Position numbers and translations under genes: made by a program. DNA of 64,000 nt from Anodontia alba (Eukaryota; Mollusca; Bivalvia; Lucinida; Lucinidae), in contig OZ024828.1 in the NCBI GenBank assembly GCA_964016985.1, positions 4,861,701-4,925,700 of the forward strand. Direction: 5' to 3'. A model generated the notes under the pieces. The model saw nothing but the letters and a program-made list of their open reading frames with translations, searched no databases and had not been told where the DNA came from. Shown piece after piece: positions 20,165 through 32,565 of the stretch (the stretch's first letter is position 1; each line of letters opens with the position of its first letter).

Positions 20165-20485
20165 TACACGGTGCCCCCGCAGTGGGGGTACCTGACTCTA
20201 AAACTGCAAAATTCTACCTGGTACAAATGCCTTAACCTGAGTCTAACAGGATCACGTACGTACGTATGTACGTACATACGTATGTACACATGTATGTACA
20301 TACACACATTCGTACAGAAGGACGCACGTACCCATGTACGCACGTATGGAAAACCGAAAAATTATATGCCCCTCGGCATCATCCGATGCAGGGGCAACGT
20401 ACCCATGTACGCACGTATGGAAAACCGAAAAACTATATGCCCCCCACCCACCCGGCATCATCCGATGCGGGGGCATAAAAAGGTA
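20165..20485 (+). repeat. Short element with G/C palindromes, ACGT microsatellite and internal duplication
   Basis: Starts with palindrome GTGCCCCCGCAGTGGGGGTAC (21 bp; arms GTGCCCCC/GGGGGTAC). It holds an (ACGT/ATGT)n tract at 20254-20310, then two ~78-bp copies of ACGTACCCATGTACGCACG-TATGGAAAACCG-ATATGCCCC. It ends GGCATCATCCGATGCGGGGG. The design echoes the array elements in miniature. Confidence 0.6.
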
Positions 20486-20539
20486 CGTAATAAAGTGTTT
20501 GAAAGTGAAGATATGAAGGGTATGTGCCGGTACTTTCAG

Positions 20540-20690
20540 TGAATACCACTCAAACTATGTCTATTGGTACTCATTAGAAATGCTTCGATGAGGCACTTCT
20601 TATGAATACCACAACATATTTTTCTATGTAAAAATAACTACCAATACATTTAGGTTCACCTTATCTAGAGCTATGGATGAATTTTTATGA
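20540..20690. mobile_element. Foldback element (ATTAGAAG family)
   Basis: GGTACTCATTAGAAATGCTT CGATGAGGCACTTCTTATGA, with ACAACATATTTTTCTATG arm. Confidence 0.6.
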
Positions 20691-20960
20691 GATGGTCAGC
20701 ACAAGAACTTATCCATGGCATTAACCCATTTATGTATAGTGGACTCTGATTTTTATGAAAACCCTAAGCATCCTTTGTGGAGAAATAAGAATGTCAGCTG
20801 ATATTTCACCATAATCAATTCAGGTTAATCTCCAGAGGACTTATTAAGGAGGCGTATTTGGTGACAATTCTTGGATAATTGGACACGTTTTTCCAAAATT
20901 CCGTGCTGTGAAATAGTGATGTCCGTACGGGCGGGCATCTGACCTTTTGGTTAACCATTT

Positions 20961-21510
20961 TTATACCTGCCACTATATAGTGGCAGGGTATTATGGTTTC
21001 ACATTGGACGTCCATGTGTCCGTCCGTCCGTGCATCCGTCCGTCCATCCGTTTTTTATTTCTGGATGATAACTTGAGTAAACATCAATGGATTTTCACCA
21101 AATCTGGTATGTGCATTGGTATTATGGAGCTCTGGTTTGGGATTGCTAATGAGCAAATTTCGTCAAATTTTGACAGTTATCTGCCCAAGACACGCCCATA
21201 TTTTGGTTTCTGGATGATAACTTGAGTAAACGTCAATGGATTTTCACCAAACTTGGTATGTGCATTGATATTGTGGAGATCTGGATTAGGATTGCTAATT
21301 ATTTTGACAGAGTTATCTGCTCGAGACACGCCCATATTTTCGTTTCAGGATGATAACTTGAGTAAAAGTCAAGGGATTTTAACCTAACTTGGTACATGCA
21401 TTGATATGAAGGAGATCTGGTTTGGGATTGCTAATGGGCAAATTTCTTCAATGTTTAACAGAGTTACCTACCCGCCACACGATAATGGCAGGGTATTATA
21501 GTTTAACGTT
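20961..21510 (+). mobile_element. Tandem-array element B, copy 2
   Basis: 5' palindrome ATACCTGCCACTATATAGTG GCAGGGTAT (20963-20991), GTCCGTCCGTCC tract, about three ~165-bp units, and a 3' sub-terminal GGCAGGGTATTATAG repeating the 5' end inverted. Same units as 11600-12265. Confidence 0.8.
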
Positions 21511-21665
21511 TTTATTCAAAGTATATGTAACTTTTATTCTTCAGTGGATTGCTTTCATGATAGGGATGAAGAGGAGGACCAGAAGGTGTTTCACATGCAA
21601 GAGAGACCTCTCACTTCCTTCATTATTTTAAAAAAAAAAAAAACCTATCCATAATGCCGTTAGCA

Positions 21666-22862
21666 TTATGTCCCCCTACCAAAGGTGGGGTGTGGTGGGG
21701 GTGGGGGAGGGGGGGGTGGGGAATATATTGATTTTGGGATGGATTCTGTTGGCGTCGGAGTAAAACTTCTTGTCGGCTCAGTATCTTGAATACCCTTTGG
21801 AATATTTTGATGATACTTGGTAGAAATGTAGATCAGGACGAGATGACGTGTTGCATACAAGACTGACAACTCTGGCTTTCTTACTTTTGGAGTTGTCACT
21901 CTTTGTTTTATTTGAAAAAGATTTTGTGTCTGCTCTGTAACTCAGATACCCTTTGGAATATTTCGATGGTACTTGGCAGAAATGTAGAACAGGACCAGAC
22001 GATGTGTCGTGTACAAGAATGACAACTCTGCCTTTCTTACTTTTGGCATTATCTCCCTTGGTTATATTTGACACTGATAATCCATTGATTTCATGTCCAC
22101 TCTGTAAGTCAAAGACCCTATGGAATATTTTTATGATACTTGGTAGAAATGTAGAACAGGACCAGTTTACATGTTGTCCACAAGAATGACAACTTTGCCT
22201 TTCTTACTTTTGGCATTATCTCCCTTTGTTATGTCAGTGATTATAGATTGAAGTTGTGTCTGCTCTGTAAGTCATAGACCCTTTGGAATATTTTTATTTT
22301 ATTATTTTTTTAGAAATGTAGAACAGGACCATGTGACGTGTCGCATGACAAGAATGACAACTCTGGCTTTCTTTTGGAGTTATATCCCTTTGTTTTGTTT
22401 TTTTAAATTGATTTCTCCTCTACTCTGTAACTGGAATACCCTGCAGAATATTTTGATGGTACCTGGTAGAACTGTAGAATAGGACAAGATGACATGTTTC
22501 TTACAAGAATGACAACTCTGCCTTCCTTACTTTTGCTGTTATCTCCCTTTGTTATATTTGACACTGATTCTGCATTGATTTAGTGTCCACTATGTAAGTC
22601 GAACACTCTGTGGAATATTTTGATGATACTTGGTAGTAATGAAGAACAGGACCAGACGACATATCACATAAAAGAATGACAACTTCAGCTTTTTACACAA
22701 ATACCCTACAGAATATTTTTTTGATGATGCTTGGTACAAATGTAGAACAGGACGAGATGACGTGTTGCGTACAAGAATGACAAGTCTGGCAGGATTTATG
22801 GGGCGGGGGTGGGAGGGTGAAATTGTTTTTGTTTTTTTTTTTCTAAAAAAAAACTTTTCTAG
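21666..22862 (+). mobile_element. Helitron2-like array element A2
   Basis: Begins TTATGTCCCCCTACC with a G-rich complement. About seven ~145-bp units follow (TTTGATGATACTTGGTAGAA, GTAGAACAGGACCAGA, AAGAATGACAACTCTG, GGCATTATCTCCCTTTG). The 3' end is a long A/T hairpin (G-T10-CT-A9-C) then TTTTCTAG. The next element starts directly after it. Confidence 0.7.
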
Positions 22863-25800
22863 TTTTTAGCTCACCTGAGCCAAAGGCTCAAGGTGAACTT
22901 TTGTTACCGGTCTTCGTATGTCGACTGTCTGTCAACAATTTACTTAAAAGACATCTCCTCCTAAACTGGTGAATGGATTTTGAAATAATTTTACAAGAAT
23001 GTTCCTTGGGTGACCCTCTACCAAAATTGCCAGAAATGTTCCTCTCATGCCTCTTTACCAAAATTGCCTAAATGGTTCTGCTCCGCTAAACAAAATGGCC
23101 ACCAGAGCTAAAAATAGAAAAAAAACATTTTAAAGCATATGGCCCGATTTCAAAATAATTTCACAGAAATGTTCCTCTCTTGCCCCTTTACCAAAATTAC
23201 CTAAATGGTTTTGCTCCACTAAACAAAATGGCCACCAGAGCTAAATATAGAAAAACCTTTAAACAACATCTCCGCTCAAGCCAATGGCCCGATTTCAAAA
23301 CAATTTCACAGAAATGTTCCTCTTATGCCCCGTTACCAAAATTGCCTAAATGATTCTGCTCCGCTAAACAAAATGGCCACCAGAGCTAAAAATAGAAAAA
23401 CCTTTAAATGATGTCTCCTCCCAAGCTAATTGCCCTATTTCAAAATAATTTCATAGAAATGTTCCTCTCTTGCCCCTTTACCAAAATTGCCTAATGGTTC
23501 TGCTAAACAAAATGGCCACCAGAGCTAAAAAATAGAAAAACCTTTAAACGACATCACCTCCCAGGCCAATGGCCCAATTTCAAAATATTTCACAGAAATG
23601 TTCCTCTCGTGCCCCTTTACCAAAATTGCCTAAATGGTTTGGCTCCGCTAAACAAAATGGCAACCAGAGCTAAAAATAGAAAAACACATTTTAAAGCACA
23701 TCTTCTTCCAGGCCAAGGGCCCGATTTCAAAATAATTTCACTGAAATGATTCTCTAATGCCCCTTTACTGAATTGCTGAAACGGTTTGGCTCCACTGAAC
23801 AAAATGGCTGCCTGAGCTAAAAATAGAAAAAGGGCATAGCCTGTCATGCGTCTGTCAACAATTTACTCAAGAGACATCTTCTAAACTGGTTTTGAAATAA
23901 TTTTACAGATTTTTCCTTGAGTGACCCTCTACCAAAATTGCAAAAATGGTTAGGCTCCGTTGAACAAAATGGCCACCAGAGCTCAAAATAGAAAAACCTT
24001 TTAACAACATCTCTCATGCCAGTGGATTGATTTCAAAATAATTTCACAGAAACCAGAAACTTTCCTCTAATGCCCCTTTACCAAATTATGTTCCCCCACC
24101 ATGGGGAGGGGGGGGGGGGGGGAAACATATTCTTTTTAGTGCGGATCCTGTCGGCATCGGCGTAACCACTTGTCTGCACTCTATCTCCTTATTGAATGGA
24201 CAGATTTTGGCCAAACTTACACAAATATATCATTGGGAGGGGGGAAAATGCTTATTAGATTTTGGTGACCTTGACCCCATTTTCAAGGTCACAGGAGCGC
24301 TAAGATTGTTGGAAAATGGGGCGTAGCCTCTTGTCTGCACACTATCTCCTTATTGAATGGACAGATTTTAGCCAAACTTACACATATATATCATTGGGAG
24401 GGGGAAATGCTGATTAGATTTTGGTGACCTTGATTCCATTTTCCAGGTCACAGGAGGGCTTAGATTGTTGGAAAATGGCTTGTTTGCATCCTATCTCTTG
24501 AAGGAATGAATAGATTTTAACCAAACTTGCACATCTATATTGCTGGGAAATGTAAAAGAACTGATTAGATTTTGGTGACCTTTACCCCATTTTCAAGGTC
24601 ACAGGAGGGCTTAGATTTTTGGAAAATGGCTTGTCCACACCCTATCTCTTGTAGAAATGAATAGATTTTGACCAAACTTACACATCTACAATGCTGGGAC
24701 AAGTAAAGGAACTGATTAGATTTTGGTGACCATGACCCCATTTTCAAGGTCACTGGAGGGCTTAGATTTGTTGGAAAATGGTTTGTATGCACCCTATCTC
24801 CTGAAGGAATAAATGGATTTTGACCAAACTTGTACAGCTATATTGTTGAGACATGGAAAAGAACTGATTAGATTTTTGTGACCTTGACCCCATTTTCAAG
24901 GTCACAGTAAGGCTTAAATTGTTGGAAAATTGTTTGTCTGCACCCTATCTCCTAAATGAATGAATGGATTTTGGCCAAACTTCTACATCTTAATTGTTGA
25001 GACATGGAAAAGAGCTGATTAGATTTTGATGACCTTGACCCCATTTTCAAGGTCACACTAAGGCTTAGATTGCTGGAAAATGGCTTGTCTGCACCTTGTC
25101 TCCTGAAGGAATGAGTAGATTTAGACCAGACTTGCACAGCTATATTTTTGGGACATGCATCAGAATTTGGTGACCTTTATCCCATTTTCACAACAGACTA
25201 GGGCTTAGATAGTTGGTAAATGGCTTGTCTGCACCCTATCTCCTAAATGAATGGAATGATTTTGACCTAACTTGTACATCTATATTGTTGTGACATGGAA
25301 AAAAACTGATTAGATTTTGGTGACCTTGACCCCATTTTCAAAGTCACACTAGGGCTTAGATTGTTGGAAAAATGGTTTGTCTGCACTGTATCTCTTGAAG
25401 GAATGGATGAATTTTAACTAAACTTGCACAGCCAAATTGTTGTGGCATGGTAAATAAATAATTCTATTTTGGTGACCTTGATTCCATTTTCAAGGTCGCA
25501 GGAGGGCTCAGATTGTTGGATAATGGCTTGTCTGCACGCTATCTGCTGAATGAATGGATGGATTTTGACCAAACTTTCACAGCTATATTGTTGAGACAGA
25601 GACAAGAACTGAATAGATTTTTTGTGACCTTGATCCCATTTTCAAGGTTACACAAGGGCTGTGATTTTAGAATATGGCTTGTCAGCAGCCTGTCTCATTG
25701 AGGAATGGATGAATTTTGACCAAACTTACATATAGGTATATTGTGACCTTGAGTTTATTATAGATAACAATCTATTTTAACAATATGTCTGTTCACACTG

Positions 25801-26987
25801 GTGGGGTGACATACGTTTTTCTCCAAAACACTGTTCTAGTTGCTAAAATGGTTCCACTTTGCCAAACAAAATGGCCGCCAGAGCTAAAAGTAGAAAAACC
25901 TTTAAACGGCATCTCCTTTCAGGCCTATGACCAGATTTCAAAATAATTTCAGAAATGTTCCTCTGATGACCCTTTTACCAAAATTGCTAAAATGATTTTG
26001 TTTGGCTGAACAAAATGGCCACCAGAGCTCAAAAAAAAAAAAAAAAAAAGAAAAGGGCGTAGACTGTCATGCATATATCAACAATTTACTTAAGAGACAT
26101 CTCCTCCTAAACAGGTAATAATGGATTTTGAAATAATTTTACAGGAATGTTCCTTGAGTTACCCTCTACCAAAATTGCTAAAATGGTCCTGCTCAGCTGA
26201 ACAAAATGGCCACCAGAGCTAAAAATAGAAAAAAAACCTTTTAAAGGACATCTCCTCCCAGGCTAATGGCCCAATTTCAAAATAATTTCACAGAAATGTT
26301 CCTTTAATGCTCCTTTACCAAAATTGCTAAAATGGTTCTGCTCCGCTGAACAAAATGGCCACCAGAACTAAAAATAGAAAAACCTTTAAACAACATCTTC
26401 TCTTAGGCTAATGACCAGATTTCAACATAATTTCACAGAAATGTTCCTCTTATGTCCCTTGACCAAAATTGCTAAAATGGTTCCCTTTGGCTTAACAAAA
26501 TGGCCACCAGAGCTAAAAATAGAAAAAGGGTGTAGACTATCATGCATCTGACAACAGTTTACTTAAAAGACATCACCTCCTAAACCAGTTAATGGATTTT
26601 GATATAATTTTACAGGAATGTTTCTTGAGTGACCCTCTACCAAAATGCTAGAATAGTGCTGTTCCACTAAGCAAAATGGCATCCAGAGCAAAAAAAAAAG
26701 AAAATCTTTAAACAACATCTCCTCCTAGGCCAAGGGCCCGATTGCAAAATAATTTCACAGAAATGTTCCTCTGATACCTCTTTACCAAAATTGATAAAAT
26801 GGTTCTACTCTACTGAACAAAATGGCCACCAGAGCTAAAAATAGAAAAAACATTAAACAACATCTCCTACGCCTATGGCCTGATTTCAAAATAATTTCGC
26901 AGAAATGTTCCTCTGATTAAGTCATATTCTCCTTGTGTGCTATGATACTCAGGTGAGCGATATAGGGCCATCATGACCCTCTTGTTT
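22863..26987 (+). mobile_element. Helitron2-like array element D (AGCTCACCTGAGC type)
   Basis: 5' palindrome AGCTCACCTGAGC..GCTCAAGGTGA (22868). About 15 units of ~147 bp follow (GATTTCAAAATAATTTCACA, GAAATGTTCCTCT, CTTTACCAAAATTGC, AACAAAATGGCCACCAGAGC). The 3' side has CTCAGGTGAGC, then hairpin GGGCCATCATGACCC (26965-26979) and TCTTGTT. It is split at 24085/25837 by another element. Confidence 0.8.
24086..25836 (+). mobile_element. Helitron2-like array element nested in D (~163-bp units)
   Basis: 5' TTATGTTCCCCCACC; 3' sub-terminal GGTGGGGTGACATA, then hairpin GTTTTTCTCCAAAAC, ACTGTT and CTAG with TT following. The host unit resumes exactly (CCTTTACCAAA / TTGCTAAAATGG). About ten units: TTTTGACCAAACTTGCACA, GGTGACCTTGACCCC, TCAAGGTCACAGGAGGGCTT, CACCCTATCTCCT. 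Confidence 0.8.
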
Positions 26988-27142
26988 TTTTGTTGTTTTT
27001 TTTATATCTATAAAAACTTGATATACGTACCCATTAGAATTGCCTTGTTGAGCCCCTTCTGTGAGTACCCTGAACATATGTTTTTATGGCGAGCTAGAGA
27101 AAATTATCCCATAATTATCACCTTCTTAACATTTCCTCAGTA
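26988..27142. mobile_element. Degenerate foldback (ATTAGAAG family)
   Basis: GTACCCATTAGAATTGCCTT GTTGAGCCCCTTCTGTGAGT, then ACATATGTTTTTATGG. Confidence 0.5.
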
Positions 27143-28666
27143 TTTTTAGCTCACCTGAGCAGTGCTCAGGATGAGCTATAGTGATCACTTTTTGTCTGTT
27201 GTCCATCCGTCTGCACGTCTGTACATACACCAGGTACATTCTGAGGTTAGCGTTTGTATGGGTGTTGTTTTATTCTGTCATTATGGGGTTACAAATGGTA
27301 AAAAATGGTGTTGTGGGGTTAACAATAGGTTAAAAGTGGTGTGTGGTTAAAGAAGATCAAAGAAAGGTCAAAGGAATAACCTCATACAGTACCTCTCATA
27401 AGAACGTCTGTCTGCCAGGTTGTCCGTCTGTTAACACTTTCAAACGACAACTCCTCCAAAGCCATTGAAGAGATTTGTCCCTAGCTTGGTAAGCATAGTG
27501 CTTGGTTAGGGGCCTTTAAAAAAGCTTAAATTATGGTGATCGGCCTCTTGGTTTGGTTGCCATTGCAACAGAAAGCTCCTGTGGACTTATAATGGGAAAA
27601 TGATTAAATTGCAGTTACTCCATAACCAGTGAAGTGATGTGAACCATATTTGGCAGTTATGATCATTGGATGATTGTCTATCCAGTTTATGTGTTTTATG
27701 ACCACTGGCCATTTTGTTTGGTTGCCATTGCATTTTTTGGTTGCAACTGCATTTTCTTGATAACCAGTGAAGTGATGTGAACCATATTTGGCAGTTATGA
27801 TCATTTGATGATTGTCTACCCAGTTTGTGTGTTTCATGACAGTGGCCATTTTGTTTTGTTTCCATGGCAATATTAAATTTACAAAAAGGATTTTTTTAAT
27901 GAAGACTCCTCCAAACCCACTGAAGCAGTAAATTTGGTACAAATGTTAAATGGATAAAGGCAATTCAAAAGAGGTAGAAGTCTGCCAATCTGCCACTTGT
28001 TTTGGTTGCCATGGTAACAGAAAACTCCCATAGACTTATAATGAAAAAATGGTTAAATTGCATTTCCTCCATAACCAGTGAAGTGATGTGAACCATATTT
28101 GGCAGTTATGATCATTGGATGATTGTCTACCCAGTTTATGTGTTTTATGACCAGCGATGATTTTGTTTGGTTGCCATGGCAACATTAAATTAAAAAAATG
28201 ATTTTTTTTTAAATGACAGCTCCTCCAAAACCACAGTAAGTAGAGTTGCAAACTTCATTACTGCTTATAAAGAGTCAGTAAAACCTAAACTCCCATTTTC
28301 TAATCCGTAATGAGTTCTTTGTTTCCAAAGGCAATCTTTTTTACGTTTATTATGTTTCCCTGCCCCTGTGCTATTTACATGTATAAATCTTGATATTGTT
28401 AAACAACTTTTCAGAAAACACTTTGCCAATTTCCACCAAATTATACATTGATCCTACTGTTGAAATGTGATTGAGAGTTTGTTCAAATGATCACGCTCCA
28501 TTGACTGTCATTCCCATATATTCTTCTTCAAAACTAAGAACTGCTTAAATGGTGATCCTTTCATTAGTTGCAACGATAAGATTGGAAAAAATTTGCATAA
28601 CATCTGCATATTTGCAGTGGCTATTGACACTCAGGTGAGCAAGCCGTGGCCGTTGGGCCTCTTGTT
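27143..28666 (+). mobile_element. Helitron2-like array element E (AGCTCACCTGAGC type)
   Basis: TTTTAGCTCACCTGAGC..GCTCAGGATGAGCT start, a TCCATCCGTCTG tract, then units with GTGATGTGAACCATATTTGG, CATTGGATGATTGTCTACCC and CCATTTTGTTTGGTTGCCAT. The 3' side has CTCAGGTGAGC, hairpin GGCCGTTGGGCC (28648-28659) and TCTTGTT. Confidence 0.8.
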
Positions 28667-29240
28667 CTTATTTCTCCATGAAAGCTTATATTGTTGCTAC
28701 TCCTTAGAAGTGCCCCACAGAGGGGCTTCTAATGAGTACAGTGTACAGTGTACCTACAGCATACATTTTCATGGAGGAAAAAAGAAAAATATTTATCTGG
28801 ATATTCCTCATATCTTAAGCCATGAAGCATATTATCACATTACGAAAACACCTAAACACCTATTAAAATATATAGAAAATTTCACCTTCCAAAACCCCAC
28901 ATTTATATGGTAAAACTGGGGTTTACAGGGGTATACATTATTTTTCTTATTTCTGCTCTAAACATAGGTTGTGTCTACTTGTTAGAACTACCTTCTAATG
29001 GGTACCCACAATCTATGTTTTTGAGCAGAAATAAGAAAAATAATGTATATCCCTGTAAACTCCAGTTTTACCATGTAAATGTGGGTGTAAGGGGGTCAGT
29101 GTTATGTTTTTGTGATGTCATTAGAAGTGCTCCCTGAGGAACTTCTAATGAGTACCCACAGCGTACATCTATATGGAGAAAAAAGGGGAAATATTTATCT
29201 AGATATTCGTATCTTAAGCTATGAAGCATATCATCAGGAG
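28667..29240. mobile_element. Foldback element (ATTAGAAG family) split by a MITE
   Basis: The two halves, each with an AGAAGTGC...GCTTCTAATGAGTAC hairpin, surround the CATTACGAAAACA MITE at 28838-29117. Both halves end in a TATCTTAAG.(C/T)ATGAAGCATAT block. Confidence 0.6.
28838..29117 (+). mobile_element. CATTACGAAAACA foldback MITE
   Basis: CATTACGAAAACACC ... TATGTTTTTGTGATG. Both halves carry the AAACTGGGGTTTACAGGGG / CCCTGTAAACTCCAGTTTT arm, so the copy is nearly a complete inverted repeat. The central hairpin is shortened. Confidence 0.8.
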
Positions 29241-29242
29241 AC

Positions 29243-29465
29243 CTGGTTTCATTAACTTTTTGCATGCTGGGTAACTTTGCATGCTTTTTTGTCGTCTGTG
29301 GATTTTTTTTTAAACTAACTTTTTCAAAAAAATCTATCAGGAATACCATCAGAGTGTCAAACAGTTTGGATCCAGATCAGGCCCGAAGTTTTGTCGGGCC
29401 TGATCTGGGTCCAAACTATTTGCAAAGGTTATCAGCAGATGACAAAAGTCGCCTAAAGCAGGGAA
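29243..29465. mobile_element. Palindromic repeat with CAAACAGTTTGGATCCAG core
   Basis: CAAACAGTTTGGATCCAGAT CAGGCCCGAAG... complement CGGGCCTGATCTGGGTCCAA ACTATTTGC (29358-29424). Flanked by GCATGCTGGGTAA and CAGCAGATGACA of foldback family 3. Confidence 0.65.
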
Positions 29466-31943
29466 AGAATTATTAGTAATAGACCTTTATGAAAGTAGTT
29501 TGAACCAGGTAAACAAAAAAAAAAAGAAAGCTTTTTGACAAAACATAGCATAGATTTCCATGATTTCCATTGGAAAGTCTAAAGTGTATGTTATCATTGA
29601 TAACTATGACACTGCTTATTTTGAAAGCAAGTTATTATTTATGTTTTTATTTTTTCTGTATTTGAAAGTCTTTTCTTTTTAGCTCACCTGAGCACAAATG
29701 CTCATGGTGAGCTATTGTCATCGGTCAGTGTCCGTCGTTCGTCGTCCATCGTGCATTATGCAGTGTGCAGTGTCAACAATTGTTTTAAAAGCCTACTCCT
29801 CCTACACCCCTGGGTCAATGGACTCGAAACTTGGAGGGAGCATCAGGGTGACTTGTAGATCAAAAATAGCTAAAGTCGTTCCGATGAGAAATCCAAGATG
29901 GTTGCCATGGTGGCTATTTTGAAAATATATTTTTCGCTTCTTCTCCTGAACCAAAAGGCCAATTGACTCGAAACTTGGTAGGAAGCATCGGGGTGACCTG
30001 TAGATCAAAACTAGCTAAAGTTTTTCCAATCGGCAATCTGAGATGGTGGCCATCTTGAAAATCTATTTTTGCTTCTCCCGAACCAAAAGGCCAATTGACT
30101 GGCATTTGGGTAGGAAGCATCGGGATGACTTGTAGATCAAAAACAGCTAAAATCTTTGAATCAGAAATCCAAGATGGTTGCCATGGGGGCCATTTTGAAA
30201 ATCTGTTTTTCGCTTCTTCTCCTGAACCAAAGGCCGATTGACTCAAAACTTGGTAGGAAGCATCGGGGTGACCTGTAGATCAAAACTAGCTAAAATTTTT
30301 CCGATCAGCAATCCGAGATGGTGGCCATCTTGAAAGTCTATTTTCGCTTCTCCTGAACCAAAAGGCCAATTGACTGGCAACTTGGTAGGAAGCATCGGGG
30401 TGACTTGTAGATCAGAAATAGCTAAAATCATTTCAATAAGAAATCCAAGATAGCTGCCATGGTGGCCATCTTGAAAATCTATTTTTCGCTGCTTCTCTTG
30501 AACCAAAAGGCCAAATGACTAGAAACTTGGTAGGAAGCATCGGGGTGACTTGAAGATCAAAAATAGCTGAAATAGTTCCAATCTAAAATCCAAGATGGCT
30601 GCCATGGCAGCCATCTTGAAAATCTATTTTTAGCTTCTTTTCCTGAACCGAAAGGCCAGTTGACTCAAGTAGGAAGCATCGGGGTGACTTGTAGATCAAA
30701 AAAAGCTAAAATCATTCCGATCGGAAATCCAAGATGGCCATGGCTGCCATCTTGAAAATCTATTTTTCGCTTCATCACCTGAACCCAAAGGCCAATTGAC
30801 TAGAAACTTGGTAGGAAGCATCAGGGTGACTTGTAGATAAAAAATAGCTAAAATCGTTCTGACGGGAAATCCAAAATGGCTGCCATGGTGGCCATCTTGA
30901 AAATCTATTTTTCGCTTCTTCTCCTGAACCGAAAGGCCAATTGACTCGAAACTTAGTAGGAAGCATAGGGGTGACTTGTAGATCAAAAATAGCTAAAATC
31001 GTTTTGATTCGAAATCTAAGACAGTCGCCATGGCAACCATCTTGAAAATCTATTTTTCACTTCTTCTCCTGAACAGAAAGGCCAGTTGACACGAAACTTG
31101 GTAGGAAGCATCGGGATGACTTGTAGATCAAAAATAGCTAAAATCATTGCGATTGGAAATCCAAAATGGCTGCCATGGTGGCCATCTTGAAAATCTATTT
31201 TTCCCTTCTTTTCCTAAACCAAAAAGGGAATTGAGTCGAAATTTGGTAGGAAGCATCGGAGTGACTTGTAGATAAAAAATTGCTAAGATTTGTTCCGATC
31301 GGAAATCAAAGATGGCCACCATGGTGGCCATGTTGAAAATCTTTTTTTCGCTTCTTCTCTTGAACTGAAAGGCCAACTGACTCAAAACTTGGTAGGAAGC
31401 ACCGGAATGACTTGAAGATCAAAAATAGCTAAAATCGTTCTGATTGGAAGTAAAAAATGGCTGCCATGGTGGCCATCTTGAAAATCTATTTTTCCCTTCT
31501 TTTACTGAACCAAAAGGCTAATTGTTGAAACTTTGTAGGAAGCATTAGAGTGACTTGTAGATCAAAAATAGGTAAAACAGTTCCATTCAGAAATCCAAGA
31601 TAGCCGCCATGGCCGCCATCTTGAAAATCTTTTTTTCTATTCTTCTCCTGAACCAAAATGCCAATTGACTCAAAACTTACTAGGCATTTCAATATCCATT
31701 AGACTTTCGTGCTGAAATGACACAGGACAGCTGTCTTACTGCAGCCAATTTCAGAAGCATTGCCGCATACTTTGATCAGAAACCGTCCACAAAACATGAA
31801 ACTAGTCACTTGCCTAATGGAAGGCGGTCATTCAACATTAAATAAAAAAATGGTACCTTACCAATTACAAAAAAAAATAAAAAAGGTCAGAAGACTGTCA
31901 CATCTGCTTATTCCGATCAGGACCTACAGTTTGCTTGACAGTG

Positions 31944-32155
31944 TTAACCCTTGTCCTACTGAACCCGGATATACCCTACCTTTGCAAACTGTAGATCCAG
32001 GTCAGTTGGCTTCTGAAGAAGCCAACTGATCTGGATATACACTGTTTGCCATTAAGTATGTAAATTTATATCAACAACCTGGATCAAGTAATCTGATTGG
32101 CTGTAAATTGGAAGTGGGTGTGGCATCTTAATTTATTCAGCAGGACAAGGGTTAA
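31944..32155 (+). mobile_element. TTAA-flanked piggyBac-like MITE
   Basis: TTAACCCTTGTCCTACTGAA ... TTCAGCAGGACAAGGGTTAA, with central hairpin AGTTGGCTTCTGAAGAAGCC AACT. Confidence 0.85.
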
Positions 32156-32250
32156 CAGGACCTAGAAACATTTTTATGCGCAGGCTGGTTTTGGCCATAG
32201 TATCTTACCAAGGAAGTATGTAATTATTTTACGGTTCACGAGTCTATACT

Positions 32251-32565
32251 CATTACGAAAACATGCCTATGTAATTTAGACCCCCTTAAACCCCACTTTT
32301 ATGTAGTAAAACTGGGGTTTACATGGGTATACATTATTTTTCTTATTTCTGCTCAGAAACATAGATTGTGGGTACTCGTTAGAACTGCCTCGAAACATAG
32401 ATTGTGGGTACTCATTAGAACTGCCTCGCTGAGGCAGTTCTAACGAGTACCCACAATCTATGTTTTGAGCAGAAATATGAAAATTAACAGAGTTTTTTAT
32501 CTGAAAATTTTCATTTTCTGGAAGTGAAATTTTCTGTATATTTAAATAGGCGTGTTCTCGTAATG
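32251..32565 (-). mobile_element. CATTACGAAAACA foldback MITE
   Basis: CATTACGAAAACATGCC ... GGCGTGTTCTCGTAATG. The left central arm CGAAACATAGATTGTGGGTA is partly duplicated. Orientation is opposite to the copy at 14606. Confidence 0.88.
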
